Shown here: piece after piece, positions 35,509 to 44,462 of the stretch
How the letters are laid out: every line of letters begins with the position of its first letter
How positions within the stretch are numbered: position 1 is the first letter of the stretch
NCBI GenBank assembly: GCA_023457495.1
Contig: JAEWLQ010000018.1
Location: forward strand, 1 to 44,462
DNA from: Pseudomonadota bacterium
Lineage (GTDB): Bacteria > Pseudomonadota > Gammaproteobacteria > Steroidobacterales > Steroidobacteraceae
Length of the DNA stretch: 44,462 bases
Direction: 5' to 3'
Notes under the pieces: generated by a model
Databases searched by the model: none
The model's input: the letters and a program-made list of their open reading frames with translations, nothing else
Told to the model about the DNA's origin: nothing
Position numbers and translations under genes: made by a program

Positions 35509-35713
35509 TCTTCTCCCTGCTTTGGGCGGTGGATCAGCACGCTACGCGAGGGGAACCGGTACCACGGCGATGCGGCACACAGATTCCAGCGCCAGATCCC
35601 TCCCAAAGTTGCGAAGCATTCTGTCACAACATTTGAGGAACACAAGCTAAGTGCAGGTTGCATCAGGAGAATGGGCGCAATCCTTTGCACGGGCCAGACA
35701 TAATCTGGCGCAA

Positions 35714-37837
35714 CTATAACGGCTTTGCGGCGTATTGAATCGCGCGCCCCGCATTTCCCTGGGCGGCACATTGATCGCTCGCACGTCCACGCACCAGGAA
35801 CCATTCGGTGCGCGAGCTGATGCCGACGGAGGTGGCCGGTCCTTCGAAACACGGCGCAAGCTGGTCGCCCGGCACCAGCAGCACACGATTGCTTTCGGCA
35901 TTCAGCCAGGCGGCCGCGTCATAGGATTCCTGTGGTCCTTCTCGCCAGCGCCGGTGACCGAAGTTCACCGTCGACCGATCGAGATACAGCAGGAACTGCT
36001 CCTTGTACGCCACCAGCGCCAGCTCCTCGGACGGCTCGACCCGGGCGAGCGCGGCGCGCATGAATGCGCTGCCCGAGCGCTCGGGATTCATCGCCGGTGC
36101 GATGAAATACGAGAAGACGATGGTCAACGCGCCGAGCGCCACCGGCCAGGCGGCGAGCGGCGCTCGAAGACAGGCGATCAGCAGCCCCATGCCCGCGAGC
36201 ACCAGATAGACGTACAGCGCGGTGGCGCTGGTGAGATCGATCTCGCCCAGTGCCTTCAATGCGAATCGCGCTTCGGTGGCATAGCCGACCGCGAGCACCG
36301 CGGCCGCGACCCAGAAGAATCCCGCCAGCACGAACCCCGCGCGCCGCACGCCCTTGCGCGCCAGCACGCCTTCGAGGACCGGCATCGCCGCGAGCGCCAG
36401 TGCCGGCAGCGCCGGCAGGATGTAGATGCCGCGCTTGCCCGGGCTCGCCGAGAAGAACGCGATGACGAGGAGCACCCAGCCGAGCGGCAGCCAGACCCGG
36501 GCATCGCGTTCGTGAAATGCCGCCTTGAAGCGCGGCACGAGCCAGAACAACAGGATGCTCCACGGCACCCACAGCGGGGGGATTACTTCGACGAGGAAGT
36601 AGTACCAGGCTTTGACGTGATGCCACGCGCCCGCGTAGCGATTCACCGTCTGCTCGAACAGGATCTCGTCGCGATACGCGGCGTATTCGGGCGCGCTGTT
36701 GGCGACCGCGATCAACATCGGCACGAACCACAGGCTCACGGCGAACAGCATCGCGAGCGGGGCGAGCCACCAGCGCCAGCCGGCCTTGCCCGCGTCGAGG
36801 CGTGCGAGTCCCTGCCAGCTGAATCTGCGCAGGAGAAAGAATGGAATCAGCAACAGGATGGGCAGAAACCCCACGCCTTTCGTGAAGATGCCGAGCCCCG
36901 CCGCGAAACCGCCGAGGACATACCAGCGCCATCCGTCGCCCAACAACAGGTGGCGCAGCAGCGCGTACAGCGACAGCGTCGTGAGAAAACACAGCGTCGC
37001 GTCGATCTGCGCGCCGCGGGTCGCGAGCACGAATTGCAACGTGCACACCACCAGCAGGCTCGCGGCGAGTCCGGCTTCGCGACCCACGGTCCGGCGGCCG
37101 TAGTCGTAGATCAGGAGCATGACGCCGCCCGCCGCGAGGAACGACGGGATCAGGAACGACCAGCGCACCGATCCGGTGAGCGTGTAGAAGATCGCGAGGA
37201 GCCAGAAGAACAGCGGCGGCTTGTCCTGGTAGAGGTCGCCGCCGACACGCGGGAACATCCACTCGCCCGACATCGCCATGTCGCGCGCGAGCGAGGCGAA
37301 GCGCGGCTCATCGGCGGGCCACGGATCGCGAATACCGATTCCCGTGCCGACGATCACCAGGAGCGCGAACGCGAGCCACAGGAGGTCGGTCCAGCGGATC
37401 GGTGGCGGCGTGGCCGTGGCGAGCGGAATCGGCGCCGCGGTGTTATCAGCGCCTGATCGCTTCGCCGGCGCGGGCGCGGGCGGCTGAGTTTCGGCCGATG
37501 CCACGGGGACAGTCGCGACGGGTGCCTGCGCGATGGGTGCCTGCGCGATGGGCGCGGCCGTGACCGGGGTGTCGACAGAGACCGGCGCCACCGCCGAGGG
37601 CTCGGACCCGGACGCGGGTTCGGCTTCGACCACAGGCTCGATCGACGCGGAGATCCGAGCGACGACGATGTTCGACGCCGCCACCTGCGCCGCGAACGCG
37701 CTCGGCGACGACTCCGGCGTTCCGACTTCGTCCGCGCGCGAGTCGCTAACTATTTTGCGCGCCGGGCCGACATCCACCAGTTCCGGCGTGGCGGGCTTGC
37801 GCGGCGCCCCACCCTGCAGCAGTCCGATATCAGGCAT
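35714..37837 (-). CDS. ArnT-like GT39 glycosyltransferase with long disordered N-terminus
   Basis: 707 residues. The C-terminal ~560 are a polytopic GT39/ArnT-type glycosyltransferase: GIRDPWPADEPRFASLARDM carries the catalytic acidic residue after the first span, GGDLYQDKPPLFFWLLAIFY the second conserved motif, and a dozen spans follow. These enzymes move a sugar from an undecaprenyl-phosphate carrier to lipid A or protein. The first ~145 residues are unusual: a low-complexity Ala/Pro/Val/Ser-rich segment with the repeat APIAQAPIAQAPVATVPVA, apparently cytoplasmic and disordered. The start overlaps the LABN gene by eight bases. With GT2 and LABN upstream it forms a lipid A decoration cassette. 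Confidence 0.9.
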   Translation of the reverse strand: MPDIGLLQGGAPRKPATPELVDVGPARKIVSDSRADEVGTPESSPSAFAAQVAASNIVVARISASIEPVVEAEPASGSEPSAVAPVSVDTPVTAAPIAQAPIAQAPVATVPVASAETQPPAPAPAKRSGADNTAAPIPLATATPPPIRWTDLLWLAFALLVIVGTGIGIRDPWPADEPRFASLARDMAMSGEWMFPRVGGDLYQDKPPLFFWLLAIFYTLTGSVRWSFLIPSFLAAGGVMLLIYDYGRRTVGREAGLAASLLVVCTLQFVLATRGAQIDATLCFLTTLSLYALLRHLLLGDGWRWYVLGGFAAGLGIFTKGVGFLPILLLIPFFLLRRFSWQGLARLDAGKAGWRWWLAPLAMLFAVSLWFVPMLIAVANSAPEYAAYRDEILFEQTVNRYAGAWHHVKAWYYFLVEVIPPLWVPWSILLFWLVPRFKAAFHERDARVWLPLGWVLLVIAFFSASPGKRGIYILPALPALALAAMPVLEGVLARKGVRRAGFVLAGFFWVAAAVLAVGYATEARFALKALGEIDLTSATALYVYLVLAGMGLLIACLRAPLAAWPVALGALTIVFSYFIAPAMNPERSGSAFMRAALARVEPSEELALVAYKEQFLLYLDRSTVNFGHRRWREGPQESYDAAAWLNAESNRVLLVPGDQLAPCFEGPATSVGISSRTEWFLVRGRASDQCAAQGNAGRAIQYAAKPL
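37520..37549 (-). repeat. 15-bp tandem repeat in the ArnT-like gene
   Basis: GGGTGCCTGCGCGAT occurs twice head to tail (37520-37534 and 37535-37549) and encodes the APIAQ pairs of the disordered N-terminus. In-frame units of this kind can change in copy number by slippage. Confidence 0.7.
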
Positions 37838-38147
37838 TGGAACCCGCGCCGGAACGTTTGGACTTGATGTCCATGACGAGGTTGTAGAAGGCGACGCTCG
37901 CCGGCAGCAGGTTCGTCAGGATGCCCACCGAATCATTCTTGCCCCAGATGAAATACGACGTGACCATCGCGCTGCCAAGCAGGCTGATGACCCAGAAGCT
38001 GCGCGGAATCGCGGGACGGCCAGCGCGCTTGGTCGCCCAGGCCTGCACGATCCAGCGTCCGGCGAACATGAGCGCACCGAGAAAGCCGACGAGTTTCCAC
38101 GGCGTCAGCACGACACCGAAATAGACTCCGATCACGCCACTCATCAT
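37830..38147 (-). CDS. lipid A biosynthesis N-terminal (LABN) domain membrane protein
   Basis: 105 residues with three membrane spans. The family hallmark is GALMFAGRWIVQAWATKRAG followed by RSFWVISLLGSAMVTSYFIW. LABN domains occur alone beside GT2/ArnT genes or fused to LpxB, and probably assist carrier-lipid or lipid A sugar transfer. ATG 38147 (a second ATG follows) has GAGGAGCC six bases upstream. It lies 18 bases after the GT2 gene stop and overlaps the ArnT-like gene, so all three are co-transcribed. Confidence 0.88.
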   Translation of the reverse strand: MMSGVIGVYFGVVLTPWKLVGFLGALMFAGRWIVQAWATKRAGRPAIPRSFWVISLLGSAMVTSYFIWGKNDSVGILTNLLPASVAFYNLVMDIKSKRSGAGSNA

Positions 38148-38165
38148 GGGAGGCTCCTCACCTTC

Positions 38166-38891
38166 TCAGTCTTCCCGCACCAGCAGGCCGGATTTGTAGC
38201 GGCGTCTCAGCCACATGACGCCGGCGATGTCGACGATTCCCACCCACAGGCGGTTCAACATGCCGTACTTGGAGGTTCCGCGCGTCCGTGCGCGATGACT
38301 CACCGGCACGGAGATCACTTTCGCGCCGTGGCGCAGGAACAGCGCAGGCAGGAAACGGTGCATGTGATCGAAGCGCGGCAGCTCCATGAACACATCGCGC
38401 GAAAAGAGCTTGATGCCGCAACCCGTGTCCGGCGTGCCGTCGCCGAGCAGGCCCGAGCGCACGCCGTTCGCGATGCTCGACTGCAGCTTGCGGAACGCGG
38501 TGTCCTTGCGGCTCGCCTTGCGATTGCCCATGAACAACTGCACGCCGCGATGCGCACTGTCCTCGCGCGCCGCGATGAGCTTCGGGATGTCCGCCGGATC
38601 GTTCTGCCCGTCGCCGTCGAGCGTCGCGATCCAGGGCCCGTGCGCCGCGCGCACGCCGCTGGCCACCGCCGCGCTCTGCCCGCTGCGGAACGAATGCCGC
38701 AGCACCCGCAACGTCGGGAATTCACCCTTCAGCCGCTTGAGGATCGCGGCGGTTTCATCGGTGCTGCCGTCATCCACGAAAAGCATCTCGTACGACTGAC
38801 CTTCCAGGGCGCTCGCGATCTCGCGCACCAGCGGTTCCACGTTTTCCGCTTCGTTGCAGACCGGGACGACGACGGAGAGAGCGACGCTCAT
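38166..38891 (-). CDS. GT2 family glycosyltransferase (ArnC/DPM1-like)
   Basis: 241 residues. The GT-A fold motifs are SVVVPVCNEAENVEPLV, FVDDGSTDET, and the DxD-type WIATLDGDGQNDPADIP, with HRARTRGTSKYGM near the end, as in polyprenyl-phosphate sugar synthases. It has no strong C-terminal transmembrane pair, unlike full ArnC, but a partial hydrophobic segment WVGIVDIAGVMWL is present. It likely charges undecaprenyl phosphate with a sugar that the ArnT-like enzyme then transfers. The gene follows the DUF374 acyltransferase by three bases. Confidence 0.92.
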   Translation of the reverse strand: MSVALSVVVPVCNEAENVEPLVREIASALEGQSYEMLFVDDGSTDETAAILKRLKGEFPTLRVLRHSFRSGQSAAVASGVRAAHGPWIATLDGDGQNDPADIPKLIAAREDSAHRGVQLFMGNRKASRKDTAFRKLQSSIANGVRSGLLGDGTPDTGCGIKLFSRDVFMELPRFDHMHRFLPALFLRHGAKVISVPVSHRARTRGTSKYGMLNRLWVGIVDIAGVMWLRRRYKSGLLVRED

Positions 38892-38894
38892 CAG

Positions 38895-39650
38895 TTAGCC
38901 CTTGTTCTCGAGTGCATCGCGCGCGACGGCGAAGAGTTTCTTCATGTCCATGGCCATCTCGGCCTGCAGCGCGGTCAATGCTTCCGGCTTGAGGGTGCGC
39001 GGCACCTGGCGCGGTTCGCCGATGGCGATCACGATGCGCGAGAACGGCCAGGGCAGCACGAACTTGTCCCACTGGAACAAGGTCGCGCGGCTGGCGGCGT
39101 ACGCCATCGGCAGGATCGGCCGCTGCGACATCTGCGAGAGCAGGATCGCCCCGGGTTTGAACACGAAGCGCGGCCCCTTCGGACCATCGGGAGTGATCGC
39201 GGGCGAGATGCCGCCCTTGGTCAACGCCTCGTAGTAGTCGCGCAGGGCGCGTGCACCCGTGTGCGAGGAGGACCCGCGGATCACGTGGCCCTTGAAGCTC
39301 GACACGATCATGACGCCGATCTCGCCGTCGACGGACGGGCTGATCAGGAACCCTAACTTCAGGCCGCGCGATTCCTGTTCGAGCAGGTACTTGGCGCAGA
39401 AGAGCTGGTGCTGGTGCCAATAAACGGGGATCAGCGAGGGTGACTGCTTCAAGGCCCGCTCGACGTGTTCGTCGCCGATGACGCGCACCACGCGGCAGGT
39501 GCTCCAGAACATCCGGATGAGCCCGACACCGATGGACGCGACGATCCGCCAGGCGAAACGGCGCAAGGGAGTCATCCGACGCTTCGATCGGGTCTCCTGC
39601 TTGTAGAGGGTATTGCGCAGGCCGCCTGCGTCCCGGGGATCTGTTGGCAT
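38895..39650 (-). CDS. DUF374 lysophospholipid acyltransferase family protein
   Basis: About 251 residues. An N-terminal hydrophobic segment (FAWRIVASIGVGLIRMFW) is followed by IPVYWHQHQLFCAKYLL, the family version of the acyltransferase motif. FKGHVIRGSSSHTGARAL and ISPAITPDGPKGPRFVF then match the DUF374 lipid acyltransferase-like pattern. It probably acylates a lipid A or phospholipid precursor. Start choice is uncertain: TTG 39668, ATG 39650 and ATG 39575 all keep the domain; 39650 is used. It is the first gene of the minus-strand lipid cassette and divergent from the P450. Confidence 0.85.
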   Translation of the reverse strand: MPTDPRDAGGLRNTLYKQETRSKRRMTPLRRFAWRIVASIGVGLIRMFWSTCRVVRVIGDEHVERALKQSPSLIPVYWHQHQLFCAKYLLEQESRGLKLGFLISPSVDGEIGVMIVSSFKGHVIRGSSSHTGARALRDYYEALTKGGISPAITPDGPKGPRFVFKPGAILLSQMSQRPILPMAYAASRATLFQWDKFVLPWPFSRIVIAIGEPRQVPRTLKPEALTALQAEMAMDMKKLFAVARDALENKG

Positions 39651-39757
39651 CCAGCGTCGCGCCGGCAAAAAGAGGCGCGAATTGTCGGTGAATCCTACCC
39701 TCCCTGCAACGCATCCCCGGGCGTCAGGAGACGCCGTAAGGCATGTAGAATTCGCGA

Positions 39758-41083
39758 ATGTCTGCGACTTCCCAGGATAAGGACCCGTCCGCTCACCTGC
39801 CGCCCCTATCGGACATGCAGTTCGACATCGGCGGCGACAACGACGCCATCCACCGGATGACCGAGCTTTTCAAGCGTCACGGGGACATCTACCGCTTCTA
39901 TTCCCCGGCGCGACGCGCCGAGATGTGGGTCATCAACCACCCGGACGACGTCAAGCGCGTCCTGGTGTCGAACCACCGCAATTACACCAAGGGTTCGGGG
40001 CTGGATCGGGTCAAGATCCTGCTCGGCAACGGCATCATGACCAGCGAGGGTGAGCTGTGGAAACGGCAGCGCTACATGATGCAGCCGATGTTTCACCGCC
40101 GGATGATCACCCAGTTCTCGAAGCTCATCGACGCCTGCAACGAGCGCTTCATCGCCAAGTGGGAAGCGCAGGCCGCGCGCGGCGAGCTGGTGAACGTCAC
40201 CGACGACATGAGCGAGCTCACGCTCGAGATCGTGCTGCTGTCGATTTTCGGCACGGACCTCGAGCGGCTGTCGCGGGAAATGGGCGCCAATCCGTTCGAC
40301 ATCGTGACGAAGGAGCCGGCGCGCGATCTGAAGTTCGCCTACCGGTTCCGCCAGTTGTCCAAGCTGGTGGGCGCGCTCGCCAAACGCCGTGTGAAGGAGA
40401 AGTCCGAGCACTTCGACTTCCTGCAGATGCTCATCGAGGCGCGCGACAAGGAGACCGGCTCGCCGATGTCGGAGCGCGAGCTCATCGACGAGGTCATGAC
40501 GCTCATCGTCGCCGGCCACGAAACCACGGCCAGCGGCCTCAACTGGACCTGGTACCTGCTCTCGCAGAATCCGGAGGCCGAGGGGAAGCTGCACGCCGAG
40601 ATCGATGCGACGCCGGAGAAGTCCGAGCCCAGCCTCATGGAGATGGAGCAGCTCTCGTACACGAAAAACGTGGTGGACGAGGCGCTGCGGATGTATCCGC
40701 CCGGCTGGCTCCTGTCGCGTCGGACCATCGCCGCCGACATCCTGGCGGGCTACGACGTCCCGCCCGGCACCGACGTGTTGCTCTGCCTCTATCTACTGCA
40801 CCGCCATCCGCGCTACTGGAAGGAACCGGATGCTTTCCGTCCCGAGCGTTTCGACGCCGCGCACGAAAGCGAGCGTCCGCGTTTCGCCTACATGCCCTTC
40901 GCCGCGGGACCGCGTCATTGCATCGGAGAAACCCTCGCCTTATATGAAATGTACATGCACTTATATAAGGTGGCCCGCCGGTACCGGTTGCGCTACGTGC
41001 CCGACCGTCCACTCGAACTCGAGGCGCACATCAACCTGCGCACGAAGCACCCACTTTTGATGAAACTGGAACGCCGCGCATGA
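39758..41083 (+). CDS. cytochrome P450
   Basis: 441 residues. The I-helix is VAGHETTASGLNWTW, the K-helix ExxR is in VVDEALRMYPPGW, and the heme loop FAAGPRHCIGETLALYEMYM has the ligand Cys388. There is no membrane anchor, as usual for bacterial P450s. The early region resembles long-chain or fatty-acid P450s more than terpene ones, which is a weak inference. The stop overlaps the ATG of the ligase-carrier protein (ATGA), so the substrate is probably an acyl group activated by that enzyme. An unusual pair of TTA codons and a small inverted repeat lie near the 3' end. Confidence 0.94.
   Translation: MSATSQDKDPSAHLPPLSDMQFDIGGDNDAIHRMTELFKRHGDIYRFYSPARRAEMWVINHPDDVKRVLVSNHRNYTKGSGLDRVKILLGNGIMTSEGELWKRQRYMMQPMFHRRMITQFSKLIDACNERFIAKWEAQAARGELVNVTDDMSELTLEIVLLSIFGTDLERLSREMGANPFDIVTKEPARDLKFAYRFRQLSKLVGALAKRRVKEKSEHFDFLQMLIEARDKETGSPMSERELIDEVMTLIVAGHETTASGLNWTWYLLSQNPEAEGKLHAEIDATPEKSEPSLMEMEQLSYTKNVVDEALRMYPPGWLLSRRTIAADILAGYDVPPGTDVLLCLYLLHRHPRYWKEPDAFRPERFDAAHESERPRFAYMPFAAGPRHCIGETLALYEMYMHLYKVARRYRLRYVPDRPLELEAHINLRTKHPLLMKLERRA
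40938..40970 (+). repeat. AT-rich inverted repeat in the P450 coding region
   Basis: CCTTATAT (40938-40945) and ATATAAGG (40963-40970) are perfect 8-base arms separated by 17 bases. The stretch reads through two rare TTA-TAT Leu-Tyr codon pairs just after the heme loop, unlike the G/C-ending codons around it. It may be a translational or transcriptional feature or simply chance. Confidence 0.4.
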
Positions 41084-43071
41084 CGATGTCCAATGCCCAG
41101 ACGCTCGCCGAGCTGATCACGATGAACCGTGCGCAGCCGCGCACCATCACCTACCTCGAAGCCGAAAACAGCGAGCGGGTGGTCAGCTACGCGGAGCTCT
41201 ACGAGCGCGCGCTCGGCATCCTGTTTCACCTGCAGAAGCTCGGCGCCAAACCCGGCGACAAGCTCATCATCTACCTCGCGAACAACGAGCAGTTCCTGGA
41301 TGCCTTCTGGGCGGGCATGCTCGGCGGCATCGTGCCGGTACCGGTCGCGCTCGGCATCAGCGACGAACACAAGCACAAACTGCTGCGCATCGCGAAAAAG
41401 CTCGGCGCGCCGTTCATCTACACGGACAAGAAGACGCTGGACCGCATCGGCGGGTTCGCGGGCGGCGCCGGCGAGCAGACCACGTACGACGCCCTCGCCT
41501 CGCGCGCCTTCTTCGCCGAGCAGATAGACGACATCTCGAAGGCCGGCCAGGTCCACGACGTGAAGCCCGACGACACGGCGTTCATCCAGTTTTCTTCCGG
41601 ATCGACCAGCGAACCCAAGGGCATCGTGCTCACGCACCGCAACATCCTCACGAACGCGCGTGGCGCGGGTGAGGCGTCGCTGTGGAACGAGGAGGACATC
41701 AATCTCAGCTGGATGCCGCTGACCCACGACATGGGCCTCATCGGCATGCACATCATGATGTTCGCGCATCGCATGCAGCTCAACGTCATGCCCACGGAGC
41801 TGTTCATCCGCCGGCCGCTGCTGTGGATGACCTTCGCCTCGCGCAAGGGCGTGACGGTCACGAGCTCGCCGAATTTCGGTTACCGGCACTATCTGAAAGT
41901 GCTGGGCGAGCGCGATCTCGGCGATCTCGACCTGTCGAAGCTGCGCCTCGTCTACAACGGCGCCGAGCCGATTTCCGTGGAGCTGGCGGACGAATTCATG
42001 ACGCGGCTCGCGCCCGCGAAGTTGCGCCGCACCGCGATGTACCCGGTGTACGGCCTCGCCGAAGCCACGCTGGTGGTCAGCTTTCCGCAGCCGCCCGGCG
42101 AAATGTACGAATACGTTTCGGTCGACCGTCACGAGCTCAACGTGGGCACGCAACCGAAGCCCCTGCCCGAGGATCATGCGGACGCGTTGCTGCTGATGGC
42201 GTGCGGCCAGCCGATTCCCTACAGCAAGGTGCGCATCGCGGACGATGCCGACAAGGCGCTGCCTGAGAACCACATCGGCCACATCCTGATCGGCGGCGAC
42301 AACGTGACCAAGGGGTATTACGAGAACCCGGCCGCGAACGCGGCGGGCTTCACGGCGCCCGATGCCGATGGCGACACATGGCTGCGTACCGGCGATCTCG
42401 GAATGATGAAGGCCAGCAAGGTCTACATCACGGGCCGCGCGAAGGAGATCATCTTCGTCAACGGGCAGAACTACTACCCGCACGACATCGAAAGCATCGC
42501 GCAGCGCGCAGACGGCCTGGAGCTCGGCAAGGTCGTGGCCGCGGGCGTGCGTGCCAAACACGGCAGCACGGACGATCTCATCATCTTCGTGCTGCATCGC
42601 ATGGACATGAAGGAATTCCTGCCCATCGCCTCGCAGGTGACGCGCCTGGTCAACGAGCACACCGGCCTCGAAGTGGCGCACGTCGTGCCGGTGAAACGCA
42701 TCCCGAAGACCACCAGCGGCAAGATCCAGCGTCACCTGCTCGAAGAGGACTACGTCAACGGCGTGAATGACGCCGAGCTCACGGAGCTGGCGGGGCTGCG
42801 CGCGCAACTCGCGGCGGCGGGCGGCGCGAAGGCGACCAGCACCGACATCGAGCGTCGGATCAAGGACATCTGCGACGGCGCGCTCGAGCGCAACATCGAC
42901 GTCGACGACAACCTGTTCGAGATCGGCGCGAGCTCGCTCAAGCTCATCGAAATCCACGAGAAGATAGATCAGATCTACCCGGGGCTCGTCGATCTCACCG
43001 AGCTGTTCGACTTCCCGACGATCTCCGAGCTGTCACGTCACCTCGAAGGTAAGCTCGCCGCCACGGCCTGA
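41080..43071 (+). CDS. acyl-AMP ligase (FAAL-like) with C-terminal acyl carrier domain
   Basis: 663 residues. The adenylation core has the phosphate loop FIQFSSGSTSEPKGIVLTH (starting near residue 168), YPVYGLAEATLVVSF, and TWLRTGDLGMM for the hinge, followed by KIQRHLL near the end of the small subdomain. A carrier domain closes the protein: NLFEIGASSLKLIEIHEKID, where Ser619 is the expected phosphopantetheine site. It would activate a carboxylic acid as acyl-AMP and load it on its own carrier. The GAS-S-L text replaces the usual GxDSL. ATG 41080 overlaps the P450 stop, pointing to oxidation of a carrier-bound acyl chain. Confidence 0.92.
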   Translation: MTMSNAQTLAELITMNRAQPRTITYLEAENSERVVSYAELYERALGILFHLQKLGAKPGDKLIIYLANNEQFLDAFWAGMLGGIVPVPVALGISDEHKHKLLRIAKKLGAPFIYTDKKTLDRIGGFAGGAGEQTTYDALASRAFFAEQIDDISKAGQVHDVKPDDTAFIQFSSGSTSEPKGIVLTHRNILTNARGAGEASLWNEEDINLSWMPLTHDMGLIGMHIMMFAHRMQLNVMPTELFIRRPLLWMTFASRKGVTVTSSPNFGYRHYLKVLGERDLGDLDLSKLRLVYNGAEPISVELADEFMTRLAPAKLRRTAMYPVYGLAEATLVVSFPQPPGEMYEYVSVDRHELNVGTQPKPLPEDHADALLLMACGQPIPYSKVRIADDADKALPENHIGHILIGGDNVTKGYYENPAANAAGFTAPDADGDTWLRTGDLGMMKASKVYITGRAKEIIFVNGQNYYPHDIESIAQRADGLELGKVVAAGVRAKHGSTDDLIIFVLHRMDMKEFLPIASQVTRLVNEHTGLEVAHVVPVKRIPKTTSGKIQRHLLEEDYVNGVNDAELTELAGLRAQLAAAGGAKATSTDIERRIKDICDGALERNIDVDDNLFEIGASSLKLIEIHEKIDQIYPGLVDLTELFDFPTISELSRHLEGKLAATA

Positions 43072-43108
43072 ACGCGGCGGCGGCGCCACGGCGCGGCGGC
43101 GGAGCCGT

Positions 43109-43312
43109 TCAATGGCGGGTGGCGCTGCTGCGGGCGACGATCACTTTCCGCTCCGCATTGGCCGGTTCCGTATCCGAGGGCCGCTCCGGCTGTTCGACCG
43201 TCTGCGCCATCCGCGGCGCGGCATCGTCGGACATGTTCGAAGCGGCCACGGCGAGCGCTAGCAGCGCGAGCGGCGCGAGTACTGCGATGGCGGACCTGTC
43301 GAAGGCGAACAT
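43109..43312 (-). CDS. small membrane-anchored protein, 67 residues
   Basis: ATG 43312 has GAGG seven bases upstream. MFAFDRSAIAVLAPLALLAL plus AVAAS gives one N-terminal span or signal anchor. The remaining ~40 residues are polar and disordered-looking (RMAQTVEQPERPSDTEPANA, ending KVIVARSSATRH). No family is recognised. It converges on the ligase gene and is divergent from the LysR gene, which may regulate it. The longer frame to 43417 is not needed. Confidence 0.65.
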   Translation of the reverse strand: MFAFDRSAIAVLAPLALLALAVAASNMSDDAAPRMAQTVEQPERPSDTEPANAERKVIVARSSATRH

Positions 43313-43476
43313 GGCGAACCTCGTGTCTGGTTGTGCGCATCCTGCCTGTGCCGGGTCTGCGCCGCGTTCCGGAGAATTGACCCACGGTTCAGATTTCCTA
43401 ACTTCTGCCCGGGGCAACCTGCAGGGCGAACCCTACGCTCCTGATTGGCGTGGAAAAACCACACAAAACCGAATTC

Positions 43477-43499
43477 ATTGTCTGGCATTGCCATACAAT
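43477..43499. promoter_or_regulatory. near-perfect 23-bp palindrome, LysR operator candidate
   Basis: ATTGT (43477-43481) and TGGCA (43483-43487) are mirrored by TGCCA (43489-43493) and ACAAT (43495-43499); only the two single bases between the arms and the centre break the symmetry. A T-N11-A core of the LysR-box type is contained within it. It ends eight bases before the LysR start codon, where binding would block transcription or translation of the gene, and lies in the divergent gap with the 67-residue gene. Confidence 0.75.
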
Positions 43500-43507
43500 C
43501 GCCGGCC

Positions 43508-44462
<955 letters not shown>

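Noticed and set aside
35693..35709. Hairpin GCCAGA / TCTGGC after the ArnT-like gene, within the 205-base gap 35509-35713
   Set aside because: Six-bp stem without a U-tract; I see no convincing promoter, terminator or small ORF elsewhere in this gap.
40993..42957. 654-codon minus-strand frame under the acyl-AMP ligase
   Set aside because: The plus strand carries all ligase and carrier motifs; the antisense product is repetitive Val/Arg/His/Asp text.

Overview
The window is high-GC DNA with very dense gene packing. Many gene pairs are joined by ATGA stop/start overlaps, and almost every coding sequence has a long open antisense shadow. The protein families point to a free-living, polysaccharide-degrading gammaproteobacterium: a YbhFSR-like exporter, GH10/GH43/GH95 glycoside hydrolases, GMC dehydrogenase with a subunit-3 partner, DUF4252/ECF loci, ArnT-type lipid A glycosyltransferases and a GAF-PAS-GGDEF-EAL protein. 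My best guess is the Steroidobacteraceae/Nevskiales/Xanthomonadales neighbourhood. That is inference from gene families, not a phylogenetic result. A 40-bp G homopolymer at the right edge looks like a sequencing or contig-end artefact.

Layout. 1-2683: tail of a YbhG/HlyD adaptor, ABC ATPase and ABC-2 permease. 2766-8707: a tightly coupled plus-strand xylan cluster comprising a PEP-mutase-family enzyme, GH10 xylanase, GNAT acetyltransferase, GH43 xylosidase and a DUF1080-esterase fusion. 8732-12814: an SDR, an unknown protein with its own promoter and a possible leader peptide, a large uncharacterised glycosidase-like exported protein and a VOC protein. 12814-16228 (minus): a 37-residue membrane protein with its own terminator, a duplicated YjbR-like protein, and a gluconate-2-dehydrogenase-like pair. 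16262-22111 (plus): a membrane protein, then a five-gene operon of ABC ATPase, ABC-2 permease fused to a CIA30-like domain, DesK-type kinase, NarL-type regulator and a small membrane protein. 22153-25935: SDR, CPXCG zinc-ribbon protein, BsuPI-like protein, and an ECF sigma/anti-sigma-like pair flanked by two DUF4252 paralogues. 25940-31771 (minus): small membrane proteins, DUF1801, acyl-CoA dehydrogenase, GH95 and an XRE-MmyB regulator, which is divergent from an alpha/beta hydrolase across a perfect palindrome. 32836-39650 (minus): GGDEF-EAL protein, GT39/ArnT, LABN, GT2 and DUF374 acyltransferase. 39758-43071 (plus): a P450 coupled to an acyl-AMP ligase with a C-terminal carrier domain. 43109-end: a small membrane protein and a divergent LysR gene with a near-perfect 23-bp operator just before its start codon.

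How the genes may work together. The xylan cluster reads as a complete route: endo-cleavage (GH10), side-chain ester and sugar removal (esterase fusion, possible alpha-glucuronidase), release of xylose (GH43). GH95 extends this to fucosylated or galactosylated hemicellulose. The most unusual items are the permease-CIA30 fusion with its own two-component system, the DUF1080-esterase fusion, the DUF4252-bracketed sigma factor locus, the P450/ligase-carrier pair, the terminated 37-residue gene, and a REP-like element found twice, each time directly behind a TAA stop codon.
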